Below the pieces are notes generated by a model. That model had not been told where the DNA came from, made no database searches, and worked only from the letters and a program-made list of their open reading frames with translations. A DNA stretch of 64,000 bases from Paenibacillus campinasensis (GTDB lineage Bacteria > Bacillota > Bacilli > Paenibacillales > Paenibacillaceae). The translations under genes were made by a program, and so were the position numbers. Of the stretch, positions 24,530 through 33,006 are shown piece after piece (positions within the stretch are counted from its first letter, which is position 1; each line of letters opens with the position of its first letter). Location: assembly GCF_002272015.1 (NCBI RefSeq), contig NZ_NPBY01000003.1:124001-188000 (forward strand). The letters are read 5' to 3'.

Positions 24530-27500
24530 AGCCGATTTTGCTGAAATTATCGGGGCTTCAAAGCTACCGGGAACCGCAGGAGATTCATTTCGAAACCTTG
24601 TGTGAAGCCGGAATATTCGGGATCTTCGGTCCGACCGGCAGCGGCAAATCGACGCTGCTCGATGCGATTACCTTGGCGATGTACGGCAAAGTGGAACGGG
24701 CGGTAAACGGAACACAGGGCATTATGAATCATTCCGAGGACAGTCTGTTTGTATCCTTTACGTTTGAGCTTGCTTCCGCGAGCGGTGCGGAGCGCTACCG
24801 GGTGGAGCGGAGGTTCAAGCGGGTGAACGAACTGTCTGTCAGCAACACGGTCAGCCGGTTTATTCACGTCACAGCGGAGGGCGATCAGGTGATTGCCGAC
24901 AAGCTGGCCGATGTTACCCGGACGGTGGAAGAGAAGTTGGGGCTGAAGATGGACGATTTCACCCGGGCTGTCGTTCTGCCCCAGGGCAAGTTCGCCGAGT
25001 TTCTGTCCTTGAAAGGCAGCGAGCGCAGGCAGATGCTCCAGCGCCTGTTTCACCTGGAGCGATATGGCGACCAGCTGGCCATGAAGCTGAGCCGGCGGGT
25101 GAAGGAGAACGATGCCGAGCTTAAGTCGGTGGAGGCCGAGCAGCAGGGGCTCGGAATGGCTGGCAAGGAGGCGGTTGCCGAGGCCGAAGAGGCTTTAGCA
25201 GCGGCTAAAACGCATGCGGACGCGGTGCGCAAGCAGTTGACAGCTGTCACGGAGCGGGCCGAGGCGCTGGGCAGAATGCGTGAGCTCGATCTGGAGAAGC
25301 GGCGGCTGGAGAACAAGCTGGCGGAGCTTGCGGCGCAGGAGGATGAAATCCGCAGGCTGGAGCGACAGCTCGAGCTGACGGGGGCAGCGGCGTCCATGTT
25401 GCCGGCGCTGGAGACGTGGCGCGAGGCCGAGCGGCAATGGCAGAGCCGGCGCGAAGCAGCTGAGGCGCTTCGCGTTCGAGCCGCCGAGGCGGACAAGCTC
25501 GCGGAGGAAGCGACAGCCGCTGACGAAGCGGCCCAGGCGGTGCTGGCCGCAGAGGAGCCGAAGCTGGTGCTGCGCGCGGAGCAGCTGGAGCAGGCGGCGG
25601 AGCTGCAGCGAGCGCGCGATGCGCTGCGGGCTGAGCTGGCGCAGCTGGAGCGCCAGTTAGGCGAGACCCGGCAGCAGATGGATGATGTCGGCGGGCGGCT
25701 CCGCAAGGAGCAGGAGCTGCTGGAACGCGGCAGCAAGCGCCGGGAAGAGCTTCAGCAGCAGCTGAAGGGGCTGGAGACGCGTTCCGGTGAGCGGCAGCTG
25801 CTGCATGCGGCAATGCAGAGGCGGCAGGCCGTGGAGGCCGCCGAGAAGCAGCTGAGCCAGGCTGCCATCGAGCTGAAGGAGCAGGAAGAACGGCAGAAGC
25901 AGCTGGAGGCGAAGCGGGATCGGAGCGCTCGCGAGGAACAGTTATTGCAGCAGCAATACATACAGCTTGGGAAGCAGGCGAACCATTGCCGCTCGGCTGC
26001 GGCAGCCGCGGGCGAAAGCATCGTGCAGGCGGAGGAGGCTGTGCGGCGTCTTGCCGCCGAGTGGAATGCTGCGCAGCGCGAGAAGCAGCGGCACCTCCTG
26101 TCGTTGCAGCTGGCCGCCGAGCTTCGGGATGGTGAGCCTTGTCCTGTGTGCGGCAGCCTGTCTCATCCTCACCCGGCAATGGCGAGTGACGGCCGGGGCA
26201 ATGAGGACGAAGAGCGCCGGGAGCGTCTGGAACGAGTCTCTGAGCAACTGCAGGAGGTTCGAATCCGCCTCACGCATTTGGTGAATGAAGCCGGTTTGAT
26301 CGCTGGCGGTTATGGTGCAGAAGCAGATGCTGATTCATTGGCGAATGCTGAGCCTCCTCTCTCTCCAGACCTGTCTCAGCCGGCTGAAGAGGCGGCTCCG
26401 GCGCTCCTGGCGAATCTCGGAGCCGAATGTGATGTGGACCAGGTGGAGTTATATGCGGCCGCTGCCGTGGCAGCTGTGGCCTCAATATCCAAGGATATCG
26501 CCGAGTGCCGGGAAGCGGGCGAGAAGGTCCAGCGCGCGCTCCTCTCCTGTCAGCAGGAGCTTGCAAAGGAGACTGCGGCGGTGGAGAGCGGCAGCCTGCT
26601 GCTGTCACAGCTGCGCGAGAGAGTGCGTGTGCTGAAGGGCGAGGTTGCGGAAGCGATCGACGCCTGGGCGCAGGAGAATCCGGAGCTGCCTCTGTCCGAA
26701 GCGGAGGAACGCTTCAGGCGCATGCAAGAGAAGGATGCCGAGGCCGAGTCCGTGAGGGAAGGGCTGGAGCGGAGCGTGCCTTTCCTGGAGGAAAAGGCGC
26801 AGCTCGTCAAGCATCTTGAGCAGGAGCAGCGCGAGCTTGAGAAGCGCTGGATTCAAGGAGAAGCGCAAAGACAGAGCAAATCGGATGTGTTAAAGGAGAA
26901 GGAAGAGCGGCTTCATGCTTGGATCGGAAGCGAGTCGGCAGAGCAGCTGCTGCGCGAATGTGTCGCCAAGCTCAAGTCGCTGAAGGAAACGGCAGAGCGT
27001 GCCCGCCATCATCGCAAAACAGCGGATGAAACCAGGGCCGCAGCCGCGAAGGAGGCGGCGGTTGCGCAGCAGGCAGCTGAGTCTGCGGAAGAGCATGCCA
27101 AAGCCGCCCGGCAGCGCTGGGATAGTCTGCTGGAGTCCTCTCCTTTTGCCACTGAAGCCGGCGTGCTGGAGGCATGCCTGTCGGCTGAAGATAAGGAGCG
27201 CTCAGAGCTGCGGGTGGCCGCTCATCGGGACAGCCAGCGGGAATGGTCGCTGCGCCTGCGGGACGTAGAGCAGAAGCTCGGGGGCGTGCCGTTTGACGAG
27301 GCGCTATGGCAGCAGATCTGTTTGGAACAGGAGCAGCTGCGCCAAGCGGATGAGGCTGCGATACAGGCCAGAGCGAGAGCCGAGCGGGATGTTGAAGATC
27401 TCAGGAAGCGCCATGTCCGGTTTATGGAGCTGGAGGAGCAGCGGGCCGGCCTTCAATTGCAGGGCGAGCGGTTAGCCAAGCTGCAATCCTGCTTGCGCGG

Positions 27501-27972
27501 GAATGCGTTTGTAGAATACATCGCAGAGGAGCAGCTGATGCAGGTCAGTCAGGCCGCTTCCCAGCGCCTGCGCTTTCTGACCAAGCAGCGGTATTCGCTC
27601 GAGGTGGACTCCGGCGGCGGCTTTGTAATCCGTGATGATGCCAACGGCGGTGTCCGGCGTCCGGTATCCACCTTATCCGGGGGAGAGACATTCCTCACCT
27701 CGCTGTCGCTTGCGCTGGCGCTGTCAGCCCAGATTCAGCTGCGCGGACAGTACCCGCTGCAGTTCTTCTTCCTGGACGAAGGCTTCGGCACGCTGGATCC
27801 CGAGCTGCTCGACACGGTCATCACATCCCTGGAGAGACTGCATAGCGACAAATTGACGGTAGGCATTATTAGCCATGTGCCGGAGCTTCGTGCCCGTCTG
27901 CCCCGCAAGCTGATCATTCAGCCGGCGGAACAGGCCGGTGCAGGATCGCAGATCCGGCTGGAGAAAATGTAG
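24526..27972 (+). CDS. sbcC: Exonuclease SbcC (Rad50-type ATPase subunit)
   Basis: 1148 residues, an SMC-like ATPase. Walker A is GPTGSGKSTLLDAI (about 37-50); two very long Glu/Arg/Ala/Gln-rich coiled-coil arms flank the zinc hook CPVC (Cys539, Cys542); the C-terminal lobe has the signature LSGGETFLTSLSLALALS and Walker B FFLDEGFGTLD. Dimers join through the hook and hold the SbcD nuclease at DNA ends. GTG start at 24526 overlaps the sbcD stop (GTGA), so the two are translationally coupled. The large number of spurious frames across this gene comes from its GC-rich, repetitive coiled-coil coding sequence. Confidence 0.97.
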   Translation: MKPILLKLSGLQSYREPQEIHFETLCEAGIFGIFGPTGSGKSTLLDAITLAMYGKVERAVNGTQGIMNHSEDSLFVSFTFELASASGAERYRVERRFKRVNELSVSNTVSRFIHVTAEGDQVIADKLADVTRTVEEKLGLKMDDFTRAVVLPQGKFAEFLSLKGSERRQMLQRLFHLERYGDQLAMKLSRRVKENDAELKSVEAEQQGLGMAGKEAVAEAEEALAAAKTHADAVRKQLTAVTERAEALGRMRELDLEKRRLENKLAELAAQEDEIRRLERQLELTGAAASMLPALETWREAERQWQSRREAAEALRVRAAEADKLAEEATAADEAAQAVLAAEEPKLVLRAEQLEQAAELQRARDALRAELAQLERQLGETRQQMDDVGGRLRKEQELLERGSKRREELQQQLKGLETRSGERQLLHAAMQRRQAVEAAEKQLSQAAIELKEQEERQKQLEAKRDRSAREEQLLQQQYIQLGKQANHCRSAAAAAGESIVQAEEAVRRLAAEWNAAQREKQRHLLSLQLAAELRDGEPCPVCGSLSHPHPAMASDGRGNEDEERRERLERVSEQLQEVRIRLTHLVNEAGLIAGGYGAEADADSLANAEPPLSPDLSQPAEEAAPALLANLGAECDVDQVELYAAAAVAAVASISKDIAECREAGEKVQRALLSCQQELAKETAAVESGSLLLSQLRERVRVLKGEVAEAIDAWAQENPELPLSEAEERFRRMQEKDAEAESVREGLERSVPFLEEKAQLVKHLEQEQRELEKRWIQGEAQRQSKSDVLKEKEERLHAWIGSESAEQLLRECVAKLKSLKETAERARHHRKTADETRAAAAKEAAVAQQAAESAEEHAKAARQRWDSLLESSPFATEAGVLEACLSAEDKERSELRVAAHRDSQREWSLRLRDVEQKLGGVPFDEALWQQICLEQEQLRQADEAAIQARARAERDVEDLRKRHVRFMELEEQRAGLQLQGERLAKLQSCLRGNAFVEYIAEEQLMQVSQAASQRLRFLTKQRYSLEVDSGGGFVIRDDANGGVRRPVSTLSGGETFLTSLSLALALSAQIQLRGQYPLQFFFLDEGFGTLDPELLDTVITSLERLHSDKLTVGIISHVPELRARLPRKLIIQPAEQAGAGSQIRLEKM

Positions 27973-28027
27973 CTATTGCAGCTTTGTCAAACCGGTGATA
28001 TGGATCACAGAAACAGCAACAACCCGC

Positions 28028-28036
28028 TGTTATAAT
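28028..28036 (+). promoter_or_regulatory. Extended -10 promoter of the putative small RNA
   Basis: TGT-TATAAT, a perfect extended -10, 55 bases after the sbcC stop. A matching -35 is not seen, which extended -10 promoters tolerate. Transcription would begin near 28043. Confidence 0.55.
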
Positions 28037-28042
28037 ACAGTT

Positions 28043-28170
28043 AAGCCGACATTCTAAGAAGTGCCTGCGAATGGATCGGACCAAGGGTCTCACCATAATC
28101 TTTCCCCGCCCTTGCTCCGCTTCATCGATTGCTGGATTGCTGCGATCCGGCCGGGCACTTCTCTTTTTTT
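28043..28170 (+). ncRNA. Putative free-standing small RNA with its own promoter and terminator
   Basis: A unit of about 128 bases with no credible reading frame. AGAAGTGCC (28057-28065) pairs with GGCACTTCT (28154-28162), and inside it GGATCG (28073-28078) pairs with CGATCC (28143-28148), closing an elongated hairpin whose 3' arm is followed by a long T run (28162-28171). The central part is C- and T-rich (TTTCCCCGCCC), like the exposed C-rich loops of Gram-positive sRNAs such as RsaE/RoxS, though identity with these is not claimed. The HIT gene downstream has its own promoter after the terminator, so this is not simply a leader. No Rfam family recognised. Confidence 0.5.
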
Positions 28171-28188
28171 TGCCGACAGAGGCAAACA

Positions 28189-28218
28189 TTGGACGAGCTA
28201 TGGGCTTTCTTGTATGAT
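28189..28218 (+). promoter_or_regulatory. Candidate SigA promoter for the HIT gene
   Basis: TTGGAC, 18 bases, TATGAT, placed just downstream of the T run of the putative small RNA and 35 bases before the HIT start. Confidence 0.55.
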
Positions 28219-28252
28219 GGGAGCATAAGAATGCTTGAAGGGGGACTTTCGA

Positions 28253-28612
28253 ATGGACTGTCTTTTTTGCAAAATTGTGAAGGGTGAAATTCCATCCAAC
28301 AAGGTGCTGGAAAATGATAACGTACTTGTGTTCCACGACATACAACCTGCGGCGCCTGTCCATGTGCTTATCATTCCGAAGAAGCATATTGCGTCGATGA
28401 ACGATGCGGCGGACGAGGATTTCGCCCTGATCGGGGAGATGCACCGGGCCGCGCAGCAGGCAGCCGCGGAGCTGGGCATATCTGACAGCGGATTCCGCCT
28501 GATTAACAACTGCGGCCGCGATGGGGAGCAGACGGTGTTCCACCTGCATTATCACCTGCTCGGAGGGGCGAGATTGGGCGCGCTGACTGGCCTTTCTTCC
28601 TCTCACGGCTAA
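28253..28612 (+). CDS. HIT family nucleotide hydrolase
   Basis: 119 residues. It begins CLFCKIVKGEIPS (a CxxC zinc site typical of HINT proteins) and ends with the histidine triad HLHYHLLGG, whose middle histidine is the nucleophile. These proteins cleave adenosine-5'-phosphoramidates and related nucleotides. The ATG at 28253 follows AAGGGGG by eight bases; the frame's upstream TTG at 28235 lies in front of that site and is rejected. In Bacillus the hit gene lies elsewhere (near ecs), so its place beside rpsU is lineage-specific. Confidence 0.93.
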   Translation: MDCLFCKIVKGEIPSNKVLENDNVLVFHDIQPAAPVHVLIIPKKHIASMNDAADEDFALIGEMHRAAQQAAAELGISDSGFRLINNCGRDGEQTVFHLHYHLLGGARLGALTGLSSSHG

Positions 28613-28706
28613 TCTGAGTTAAGCTCGTTTAGTAGACCCTGGAAAGTCCGAACAGGCTGCCGGGGTTATTCCTGATGAGCCGGGGTTTAAAATAAAGCGC
28701 CCAAGG

Positions 28707-28736
28707 TTGACACCATATTTCAGTTTGCCCTATAAT
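28707..28736 (+). promoter_or_regulatory. Consensus SigA promoter for rpsU-yqeY
   Basis: Perfect TTGACA and perfect TATAAT with an 18-base spacer, 60 bases before the rpsU start. This should be one of the strongest promoters in the window, fitting a ribosomal protein gene. Confidence 0.9.
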
Positions 28737-28795
28737 GAAGTTTGATGAACCGTGTTATTGCTCTTGGACGGTCTGGTCGGAGGGAGGGAAAACTG

Positions 28796-28969
28796 GTGTC
28801 TGAAACTAAAGTTCGCAAAAACGAGACAATTGATGCTGCACTTCGTCGCTTCAAGCGTTCCATCGCTAAGGATGGCGTATTGGCAGAAGTGAAGAAACGC
28901 AAGCATTATGAAAAGCCAAGCGTAAAGCGCAAGAAAAAGTCTGAGGCTGCTCGTAAGAGAAAGTTTTAG
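28796..28969 (+). CDS. rpsU: 30S ribosomal protein S21
   Basis: 57 residues, the usual length, very basic (ends [12 protein letters not shown]). The core [20 protein letters not shown] is characteristic. The start is GTG at 28796 behind GGAGGGAGGG; the longer frame from 28742 overlaps the promoter. Followed 16 bases later by yqeY, an order kept through Firmicutes. Confidence 0.97.
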   Translation: MSETKVRKNETIDAALRRFKRSIAKDGVLAEVKKRKHYEKPSVKRKKKSEAARKRKF

Positions 28970-28985
28970 GAGGATCTGAACTAGC

Positions 28986-29426
28986 ATGAATCTTAGCGAA
29001 CGATTGAACGAAGATATGAAGCAAGCGATGAAGAGCAAAGACAAGTTCAAACTCTCCACGATTCGAATGGTTCGTTCGACGATAAAAAATCTTGAAATAG
29101 ATTTGAAAAGAAGTTTGGATGACAGCGAAGTGCTTGATATTATAAGTCGTGAAATCAAACAGCGCAAAGATGCCCTCCAAGAATTTGATAAAGCGGGTCG
29201 TGACGATCTTGCCAGCGAAGCCAAAGCAGAAATTGAGCTTCTTAGCTCCTACCTCCCGGAACAGCTTACTGAAGAAGAAATTAAAGTCATTGTACAGCAG
29301 ACCATCCAGGAAACCGGTGCTTCTTCAAAAGCCGAGATGGGTAAAGTAATGAGCGCTCTCATGCCGAAAGTCAAAGGGCGTGCAGATGGAAAGCTAGTCA
29401 ATCAGGTTGTTCAACAATTTCTGTAA
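28986..29426 (+). CDS. yqeY: GatB/YqeY domain protein
   Basis: 146 residues, composed of an N-terminal helical domain (LSERLNEDMKQAMKSKDKFKLSTIRMVRS) and a C-terminal domain related to the tRNA-binding tail of GatB (LSSYLPEQLTEEEIKVIVQQTI, then GKVMSALMPKVKGRADGKLVNQVV). A tRNA-related role is inferred from the GatB likeness only. ATG at 28986 follows AGGAGGATC. The gene ends the rpsU transcript at the terminator beginning 29438. Confidence 0.95.
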   Translation: MNLSERLNEDMKQAMKSKDKFKLSTIRMVRSTIKNLEIDLKRSLDDSEVLDIISREIKQRKDALQEFDKAGRDDLASEAKAEIELLSSYLPEQLTEEEIKVIVQQTIQETGASSKAEMGKVMSALMPKVKGRADGKLVNQVVQQFL

Positions 29427-29437
29427 CAACATAAGTG

Positions 29438-29472
29438 AAACACTCCTTGAATGCTCAAGGGGTGTTTTTTCT
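29438..29472 (+). terminator. Rho-independent terminator after yqeY
   Basis: AACACTCCTTGA and TCAAGGGGTGTT form the stem with a 4-base loop, then six T. Confidence 0.93.
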
Positions 29473-29579
29473 TTATAAACGTTCTGTTGCATGCGCGGTT
29501 CGACAGGGTAATCATGGCTTCACAAGAAGCGAGGGAACGGTCCGGCTGTTTTTAATGGGTGATGTCAGGGTAATCTTTT

Positions 29580-29605
29580 TGAAACGAAAAGGGATGTAAT
29601 CCGTA
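29580..29605 (+). promoter_or_regulatory. SigW-type (ECF) promoter for nfeD-floA
   Basis: TGAAAC (29580-29585), exactly 16 bases, then CGTA (29602-29605): the SigW consensus. In Bacillus subtilis the equivalent yqeZ-yqfA-yqfB operon is SigW-controlled, so both sequence and gene content agree. The leader is about 115 bases. Confidence 0.8.
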
Positions 29606-29723
29606 ATATATGCCATAAGGCGGGAAGTTGCCACATACATTTATCCCGGGGAAGCAACACATATTATGCTTGTGAGTGGTGGGTGAACCTGTCAAACTAT
29701 ATGAAAAGGGAGGGGGAAAGATA

Positions 29724-31088
29724 TTGAAAGCTGAACATGCGTCATCACGAATGCGTTTACGGCAAATCGCAGCCATGCTGTTGCTGGCTTTGATTACGAT
29801 TGTGTACATAGGTCCTTTGAAGCCTGCCTCGGCCGCCAATATCGGCTCGGTATATGTCATTCCGGTTGACCAGCAGATTGAGCGTGGATTGACCAGCTTT
29901 ATGGTCCGTGGCTTCAACGAGGCCAAGCAGATGGAAGCCGGGCTGATCGTACTGGAGATCAATACGCCGGGCGGACTTGTAGACTCGGCAGGCGAGATCG
30001 CCGAACTGATGCAGAGCACCACAATTCCGATTGTCGCTTACATTACAGGCGATGCGGCATCGGCGGGCAGCTATATCGCGCTGAACGCGGACAAAATTGC
30101 CATGGCGCGCGGCAGTATGATCGGCGCTGCCTACATGGCCGATATGATGGGCAATCCGGTAGAGGACGCGAAGATGGTCTCGTGGTGGAAAAGCAAGATG
30201 GCCAGCGCAGCCCAGGCTGCAGGGCGCGATCCCAAAATCGCCGAGGGCATGGCCGATCTTAACATCACGGTAGAGATGCCAGAGATCGGGAAGACCAAAT
30301 CGCCGGGCGAAATTATATCGTTAACGGCAGAAGAAGCATTGACGCTCGGCTATGCCGACACCATCGCTTCAAGCACGGAGGAAGTTATCACCTGGATGGA
30401 TTACTCCACTCAGGATGTGTTCCGCATGGAGCAGACGTTCTCTGAGCGTCTGGCCTCGTTCTTGACACATCCAGGTGTGATGACACTGCTGCTCTTTATC
30501 GGAATCGCAGGCGTCCTCATTGAAGTGATTGTGCCGGGCTTCGGTGTGCCGGGAATCCTTGGCGTTACGGCCTTTGTGCTCTATTTCTTCGGCAATTACG
30601 TAGCCGGATTTGCAGGCTGGGAGACCTGGCTATTGTTTATCATCGGGATTGTGATGCTGGCGATGGAGCTGTTCGTCCCAAGCTTCGGCATTCTCGGCAT
30701 CATCGGTTCGGCTAGCCTTATCGTGGGCGTTGTCCGGGCAGCTTACAGCACGAAGCATGTCGCTCTGTCTCTAGGCATTGCCGCTGCGTGCGCGCTAGTG
30801 GCCGTGATCGTGGTTGCCTTAGTGTTTAAGGAGCGGGGCATTTGGCGAAAATTCATCCTGTCGGATAGCTTGACGAAGGAACAGGGCTACATTCCGAACG
30901 AGGAGCGAGGCACCTTGGTCGGTCAGATTGGCGTCAGCCTTACGCCACTGCGTCCTGCCGGTACGATGGAGCTGGAGGGGCGTCGGCTTGATGTGGTCAC
31001 CCTTGGCGGCTATGTTGAAGCCGGAAAGTCCGTTCGCGTCGTTCATACCGACGGGACAAGAATTGTGGTTGAGGAAGAAAAAGGGTGA
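29724..31088 (+). CDS. NfeD family membrane-anchored serine protease-like protein, long form
   Basis: 454 residues from a TTG at 29724 (AAGGGAGGGGGAAAG ahead); the frame from 29676 is longer but lacks a ribosome site. A signal peptide or anchor is followed by a ClpP/SppA-like domain (about 45-235), with the nucleophile serine in DAASAGSYIA near residue 114. Then come three or four membrane segments (LLLFIGIAGVLIEVIVPGFG onward) and a C-terminal OB-fold NfeD domain (about 385-454). Long NfeD proteins partner flotillin-type proteins, and floA follows. Equivalent to Bacillus yqeZ. Likely part of the envelope-stress response through the SigW promoter upstream. Confidence 0.92.
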   Translation: MKAEHASSRMRLRQIAAMLLLALITIVYIGPLKPASAANIGSVYVIPVDQQIERGLTSFMVRGFNEAKQMEAGLIVLEINTPGGLVDSAGEIAELMQSTTIPIVAYITGDAASAGSYIALNADKIAMARGSMIGAAYMADMMGNPVEDAKMVSWWKSKMASAAQAAGRDPKIAEGMADLNITVEMPEIGKTKSPGEIISLTAEEALTLGYADTIASSTEEVITWMDYSTQDVFRMEQTFSERLASFLTHPGVMTLLLFIGIAGVLIEVIVPGFGVPGILGVTAFVLYFFGNYVAGFAGWETWLLFIIGIVMLAMELFVPSFGILGIIGSASLIVGVVRAAYSTKHVALSLGIAAACALVAVIVVALVFKERGIWRKFILSDSLTKEQGYIPNEERGTLVGQIGVSLTPLRPAGTMELEGRRLDVVTLGGYVEAGKSVRVVHTDGTRIVVEEEKG

Positions 31089-31179
31089 ACTGTGCCTCAT
31101 AATTGTGTAGTATTAAAAGAGCCAAGCCGGGCAGCAAGGCCCGGGTAAGAATTTAAACTTGATGTGGAGGGTGAACTAA

Positions 31180-32190
31180 ATGGAATTTGATGGGTCTTTG
31201 GTTACAGTTTTGTTGATCGGGGTTCTAGCGATCATTGTGCTCAGCGTATTCTTCAGCTTCTTCCCGCTGATGCTCTGGATTTCGGCGCTCGCTTCCGGCG
31301 TGCGCATCGGGATTATTACGCTTGTTGCTATGCGTTTGCGGCGTGTTACGCCAAGCCGGATTGTGAATCCGCTGATCAAGGCAACAAAAGCAGGGCTTGG
31401 ATTAACCATTAACCAGCTTGAAAGTCACTACTTGGCGGGCGGTAACGTTGACCGGGTAGTCAACGCTCTGATCGCAGCTCAGCGTGCGAACATTCCGCTG
31501 GAGTTTGAACGTGCGGCTGCCATCGATTTGGCCGGACGCGACGTGCTGCAGGCGGTGCAGATGAGCGTTAACCCGCGCGTTATCGAAACGCCGGTCGTTG
31601 CTGCGGTAGCGAGAGACGGGATTGAAGTTAAGGTAAAAGCACGCGTAACCGTTCGCGCCAACATCGATCGACTCGTCGGTGGTGCCGGTGAAGAAACGAT
31701 TATTGCCCGTGTCGGCGAGGGGATCGTTACGACGGTCGGCTCCAGCGACTCGCACAAGGATGTACTGGAGAATCCGGATCTCATCTCCAGAACCGTATTG
31801 TCTAAAGGTCTGGATGCCGGTACGGCATTCGAAATCTTGTCCATTGATATCGCGGACGTCGATGTAGGTAAGAACATCGGTGCATACCTGCAGACCGAAC
31901 AGGCGGAAGCCGACAAGCGGATTGCTCAGGCGAAGGCCGAGGAGCGTCGCGCAATGGCGGTTGCCCAGGAGCAGGAGATGAAGGCTCGCGTTGTGGAAAT
32001 GAGAGCGCGCGTGGTGGAATCCGAATCGCAGGTGCCGCTGGCTATGGCTGAAGCGCTTCGCAGCGGACAGCTTGGCGTCATGGATTACATGAATCTGAAG
32101 AACATCGAAGCTGATACTCAAATGAGAGGCTCCTTCGGTAAAATGGGTGAGAACACGGATAACTCCGGCAACAACGGCTCCAAAAAATAA
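31180..32190 (+). CDS. floA: Flotillin-like membrane scaffold protein FloA
   Basis: 336 residues. A short N-terminus, hydrophobic hairpin-type segment ([23 protein letters not shown], about 8-35), then a SPFH-like domain with repeated beta/alpha units (NLVVA-like stretches [20 protein letters not shown]), and a Glu/Ala-rich C-terminal helix ([20 protein letters not shown]) for oligomerisation. It organises membrane microdomains and is needed for normal envelope fluidity. ATG after GGAGGGTG. A 6-bp hairpin (CCGGGC/GCCCGG, 31127-31144) lies between nfeD and floA. Confidence 0.96.
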   Translation: MEFDGSLVTVLLIGVLAIIVLSVFFSFFPLMLWISALASGVRIGIITLVAMRLRRVTPSRIVNPLIKATKAGLGLTINQLESHYLAGGNVDRVVNALIAAQRANIPLEFERAAAIDLAGRDVLQAVQMSVNPRVIETPVVAAVARDGIEVKVKARVTVRANIDRLVGGAGEETIIARVGEGIVTTVGSSDSHKDVLENPDLISRTVLSKGLDAGTAFEILSIDIADVDVGKNIGAYLQTEQAEADKRIAQAKAEERRAMAVAQEQEMKARVVEMRARVVESESQVPLAMAEALRSGQLGVMDYMNLKNIEADTQMRGSFGKMGENTDNSGNNGSKK

Positions 32191-32216
32191 TGAAAGAGCT
32201 GAGGTGAGCCGATATC

Positions 32217-32726
32217 ATGAGTTGGATACTTGAAAATATCTATATCGTCGCGGTTATCGCCTTCTTTCTGATATCAGCGCTCGGCAAGCGAAATAAGGGC
32301 AATGAGAACAGATCCCCTCGCGTGCCGGGCTACGGAGGAGAAGGGGAGCATCGGGAGGCTTCAGGAAGGGCTGATGCTTATCCTGAAACATCCTATGGAG
32401 ATGCCGGGCAGGATGGGTATGAGGAAGATCGCGGGAACGGGTATTCTCTGGAAAATGAGGAGCTCAACCGGGGCCATCAGGGGATGCACCGAGAGCCTGA
32501 CAGCATGGATCGCCGCATGCAGATGATGCAGTCGGATCTGGACCGCATTCACTCCCAGCTGGACCGGATTGGTCTGGATGTGCCGGAAACGATTCTGGAG
32601 GTTACCGATACGGATGAGCAGATCGGAAGCCGTAGAAGCGAGCTTGCCGAGCAGGCCAGAAACGGCATAGTATGGGCAGAAATTTTGGGCCCGTCTCGCG
32701 CAAAGCGGCCGCTCGGGCGCCGCTAG
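32217..32726 (+). CDS. Membrane-anchored hydrophilic protein of unknown function in the floA operon
   Basis: 169 residues. One N-terminal membrane segment (ILENIYIVAVIAFFLISALGK, 3-23), then a low-complexity Gly/Glu/Tyr/His-rich linker (about 25-95), then a helical, coiled-coil-like part (MDRRMQMMQSDLDRIHSQLDRIGLD) and a basic tail. No family recognised. It sits 26 bases after floA, where Bacillus has the small yqfB, and ahead of a strong terminator, so it belongs to the same SigW-type transcript. A role linked to the flotillin/NfeD assembly is only inferred from position. ATG at 32217 follows GAGGTGAGCC. Confidence 0.75.
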   Translation: MSWILENIYIVAVIAFFLISALGKRNKGNENRSPRVPGYGGEGEHREASGRADAYPETSYGDAGQDGYEEDRGNGYSLENEELNRGHQGMHREPDSMDRRMQMMQSDLDRIHSQLDRIGLDVPETILEVTDTDEQIGSRRSELAEQARNGIVWAEILGPSRAKRPLGRR

Positions 32727-32806
32727 AATCTGAAAATCCCAGCCAGTATGTCAATATACAGCAGTTTCCGCTTAAGCTGAATCTGAGGTCATTTCAGACC
32801 GACTCG

Positions 32807-32841
32807 ACCGCCTTGTCACATGGTGACAGGGCGGTTTTTTT
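32807..32841 (+). terminator. Rho-independent terminator after the floA operon
   Basis: ACCGCCTTGTCAC pairs with GTGACAGGGCGGT (13 bp, one G-T) around a 3-base loop, then seven T. Confidence 0.95.
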
Positions 32842-32946
32842 GTATGTACAGGCCCTGTTACAAGTCCCGATTGGCAGGGGACGATCTTGCTTGGCACAGG
32901 CGGAGCAGAATGGGCACATCGTCTGGAACCTTTTGCAGCTTCGATC

Positions 32947-32976
32947 TCATAAAATGGTGGTGTTCGGCATATGGAT
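32947..32976 (+). promoter_or_regulatory. Possible SigE-type promoter for yqfC-yqfD
   Basis: TCATAAA, 14 bases, CATATGGAT, resembling the mother-cell SigE pattern (ATA-containing -35, CATA-type -10). It lies just ahead of yqfC, whose Bacillus counterpart is SigE-controlled. Match is partial. Confidence 0.35.
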
Positions 32977-33006
32977 TTACAGTACAGGAAGGAGGAAGGC
33001 CTTCAT

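Noticed and set aside
25247-26179. A 310-codon Pro/Ala/Arg-rich reverse frame in sbcC
   Set aside because: Arises from the GC-rich coiled-coil codons of sbcC; low complexity and no start site.
28643-28695. Possible terminator after the HIT gene from two CCGGGG stretches
   Set aside because: They are direct, not inverted, repeats and cannot form a stem with each other.
31127-31144. Terminator between nfeD and floA
   Set aside because: The 6-bp stem CCGGGC/GCCCGG has no T run, so I treat it as a minor intercistronic hairpin and not as an operon boundary.
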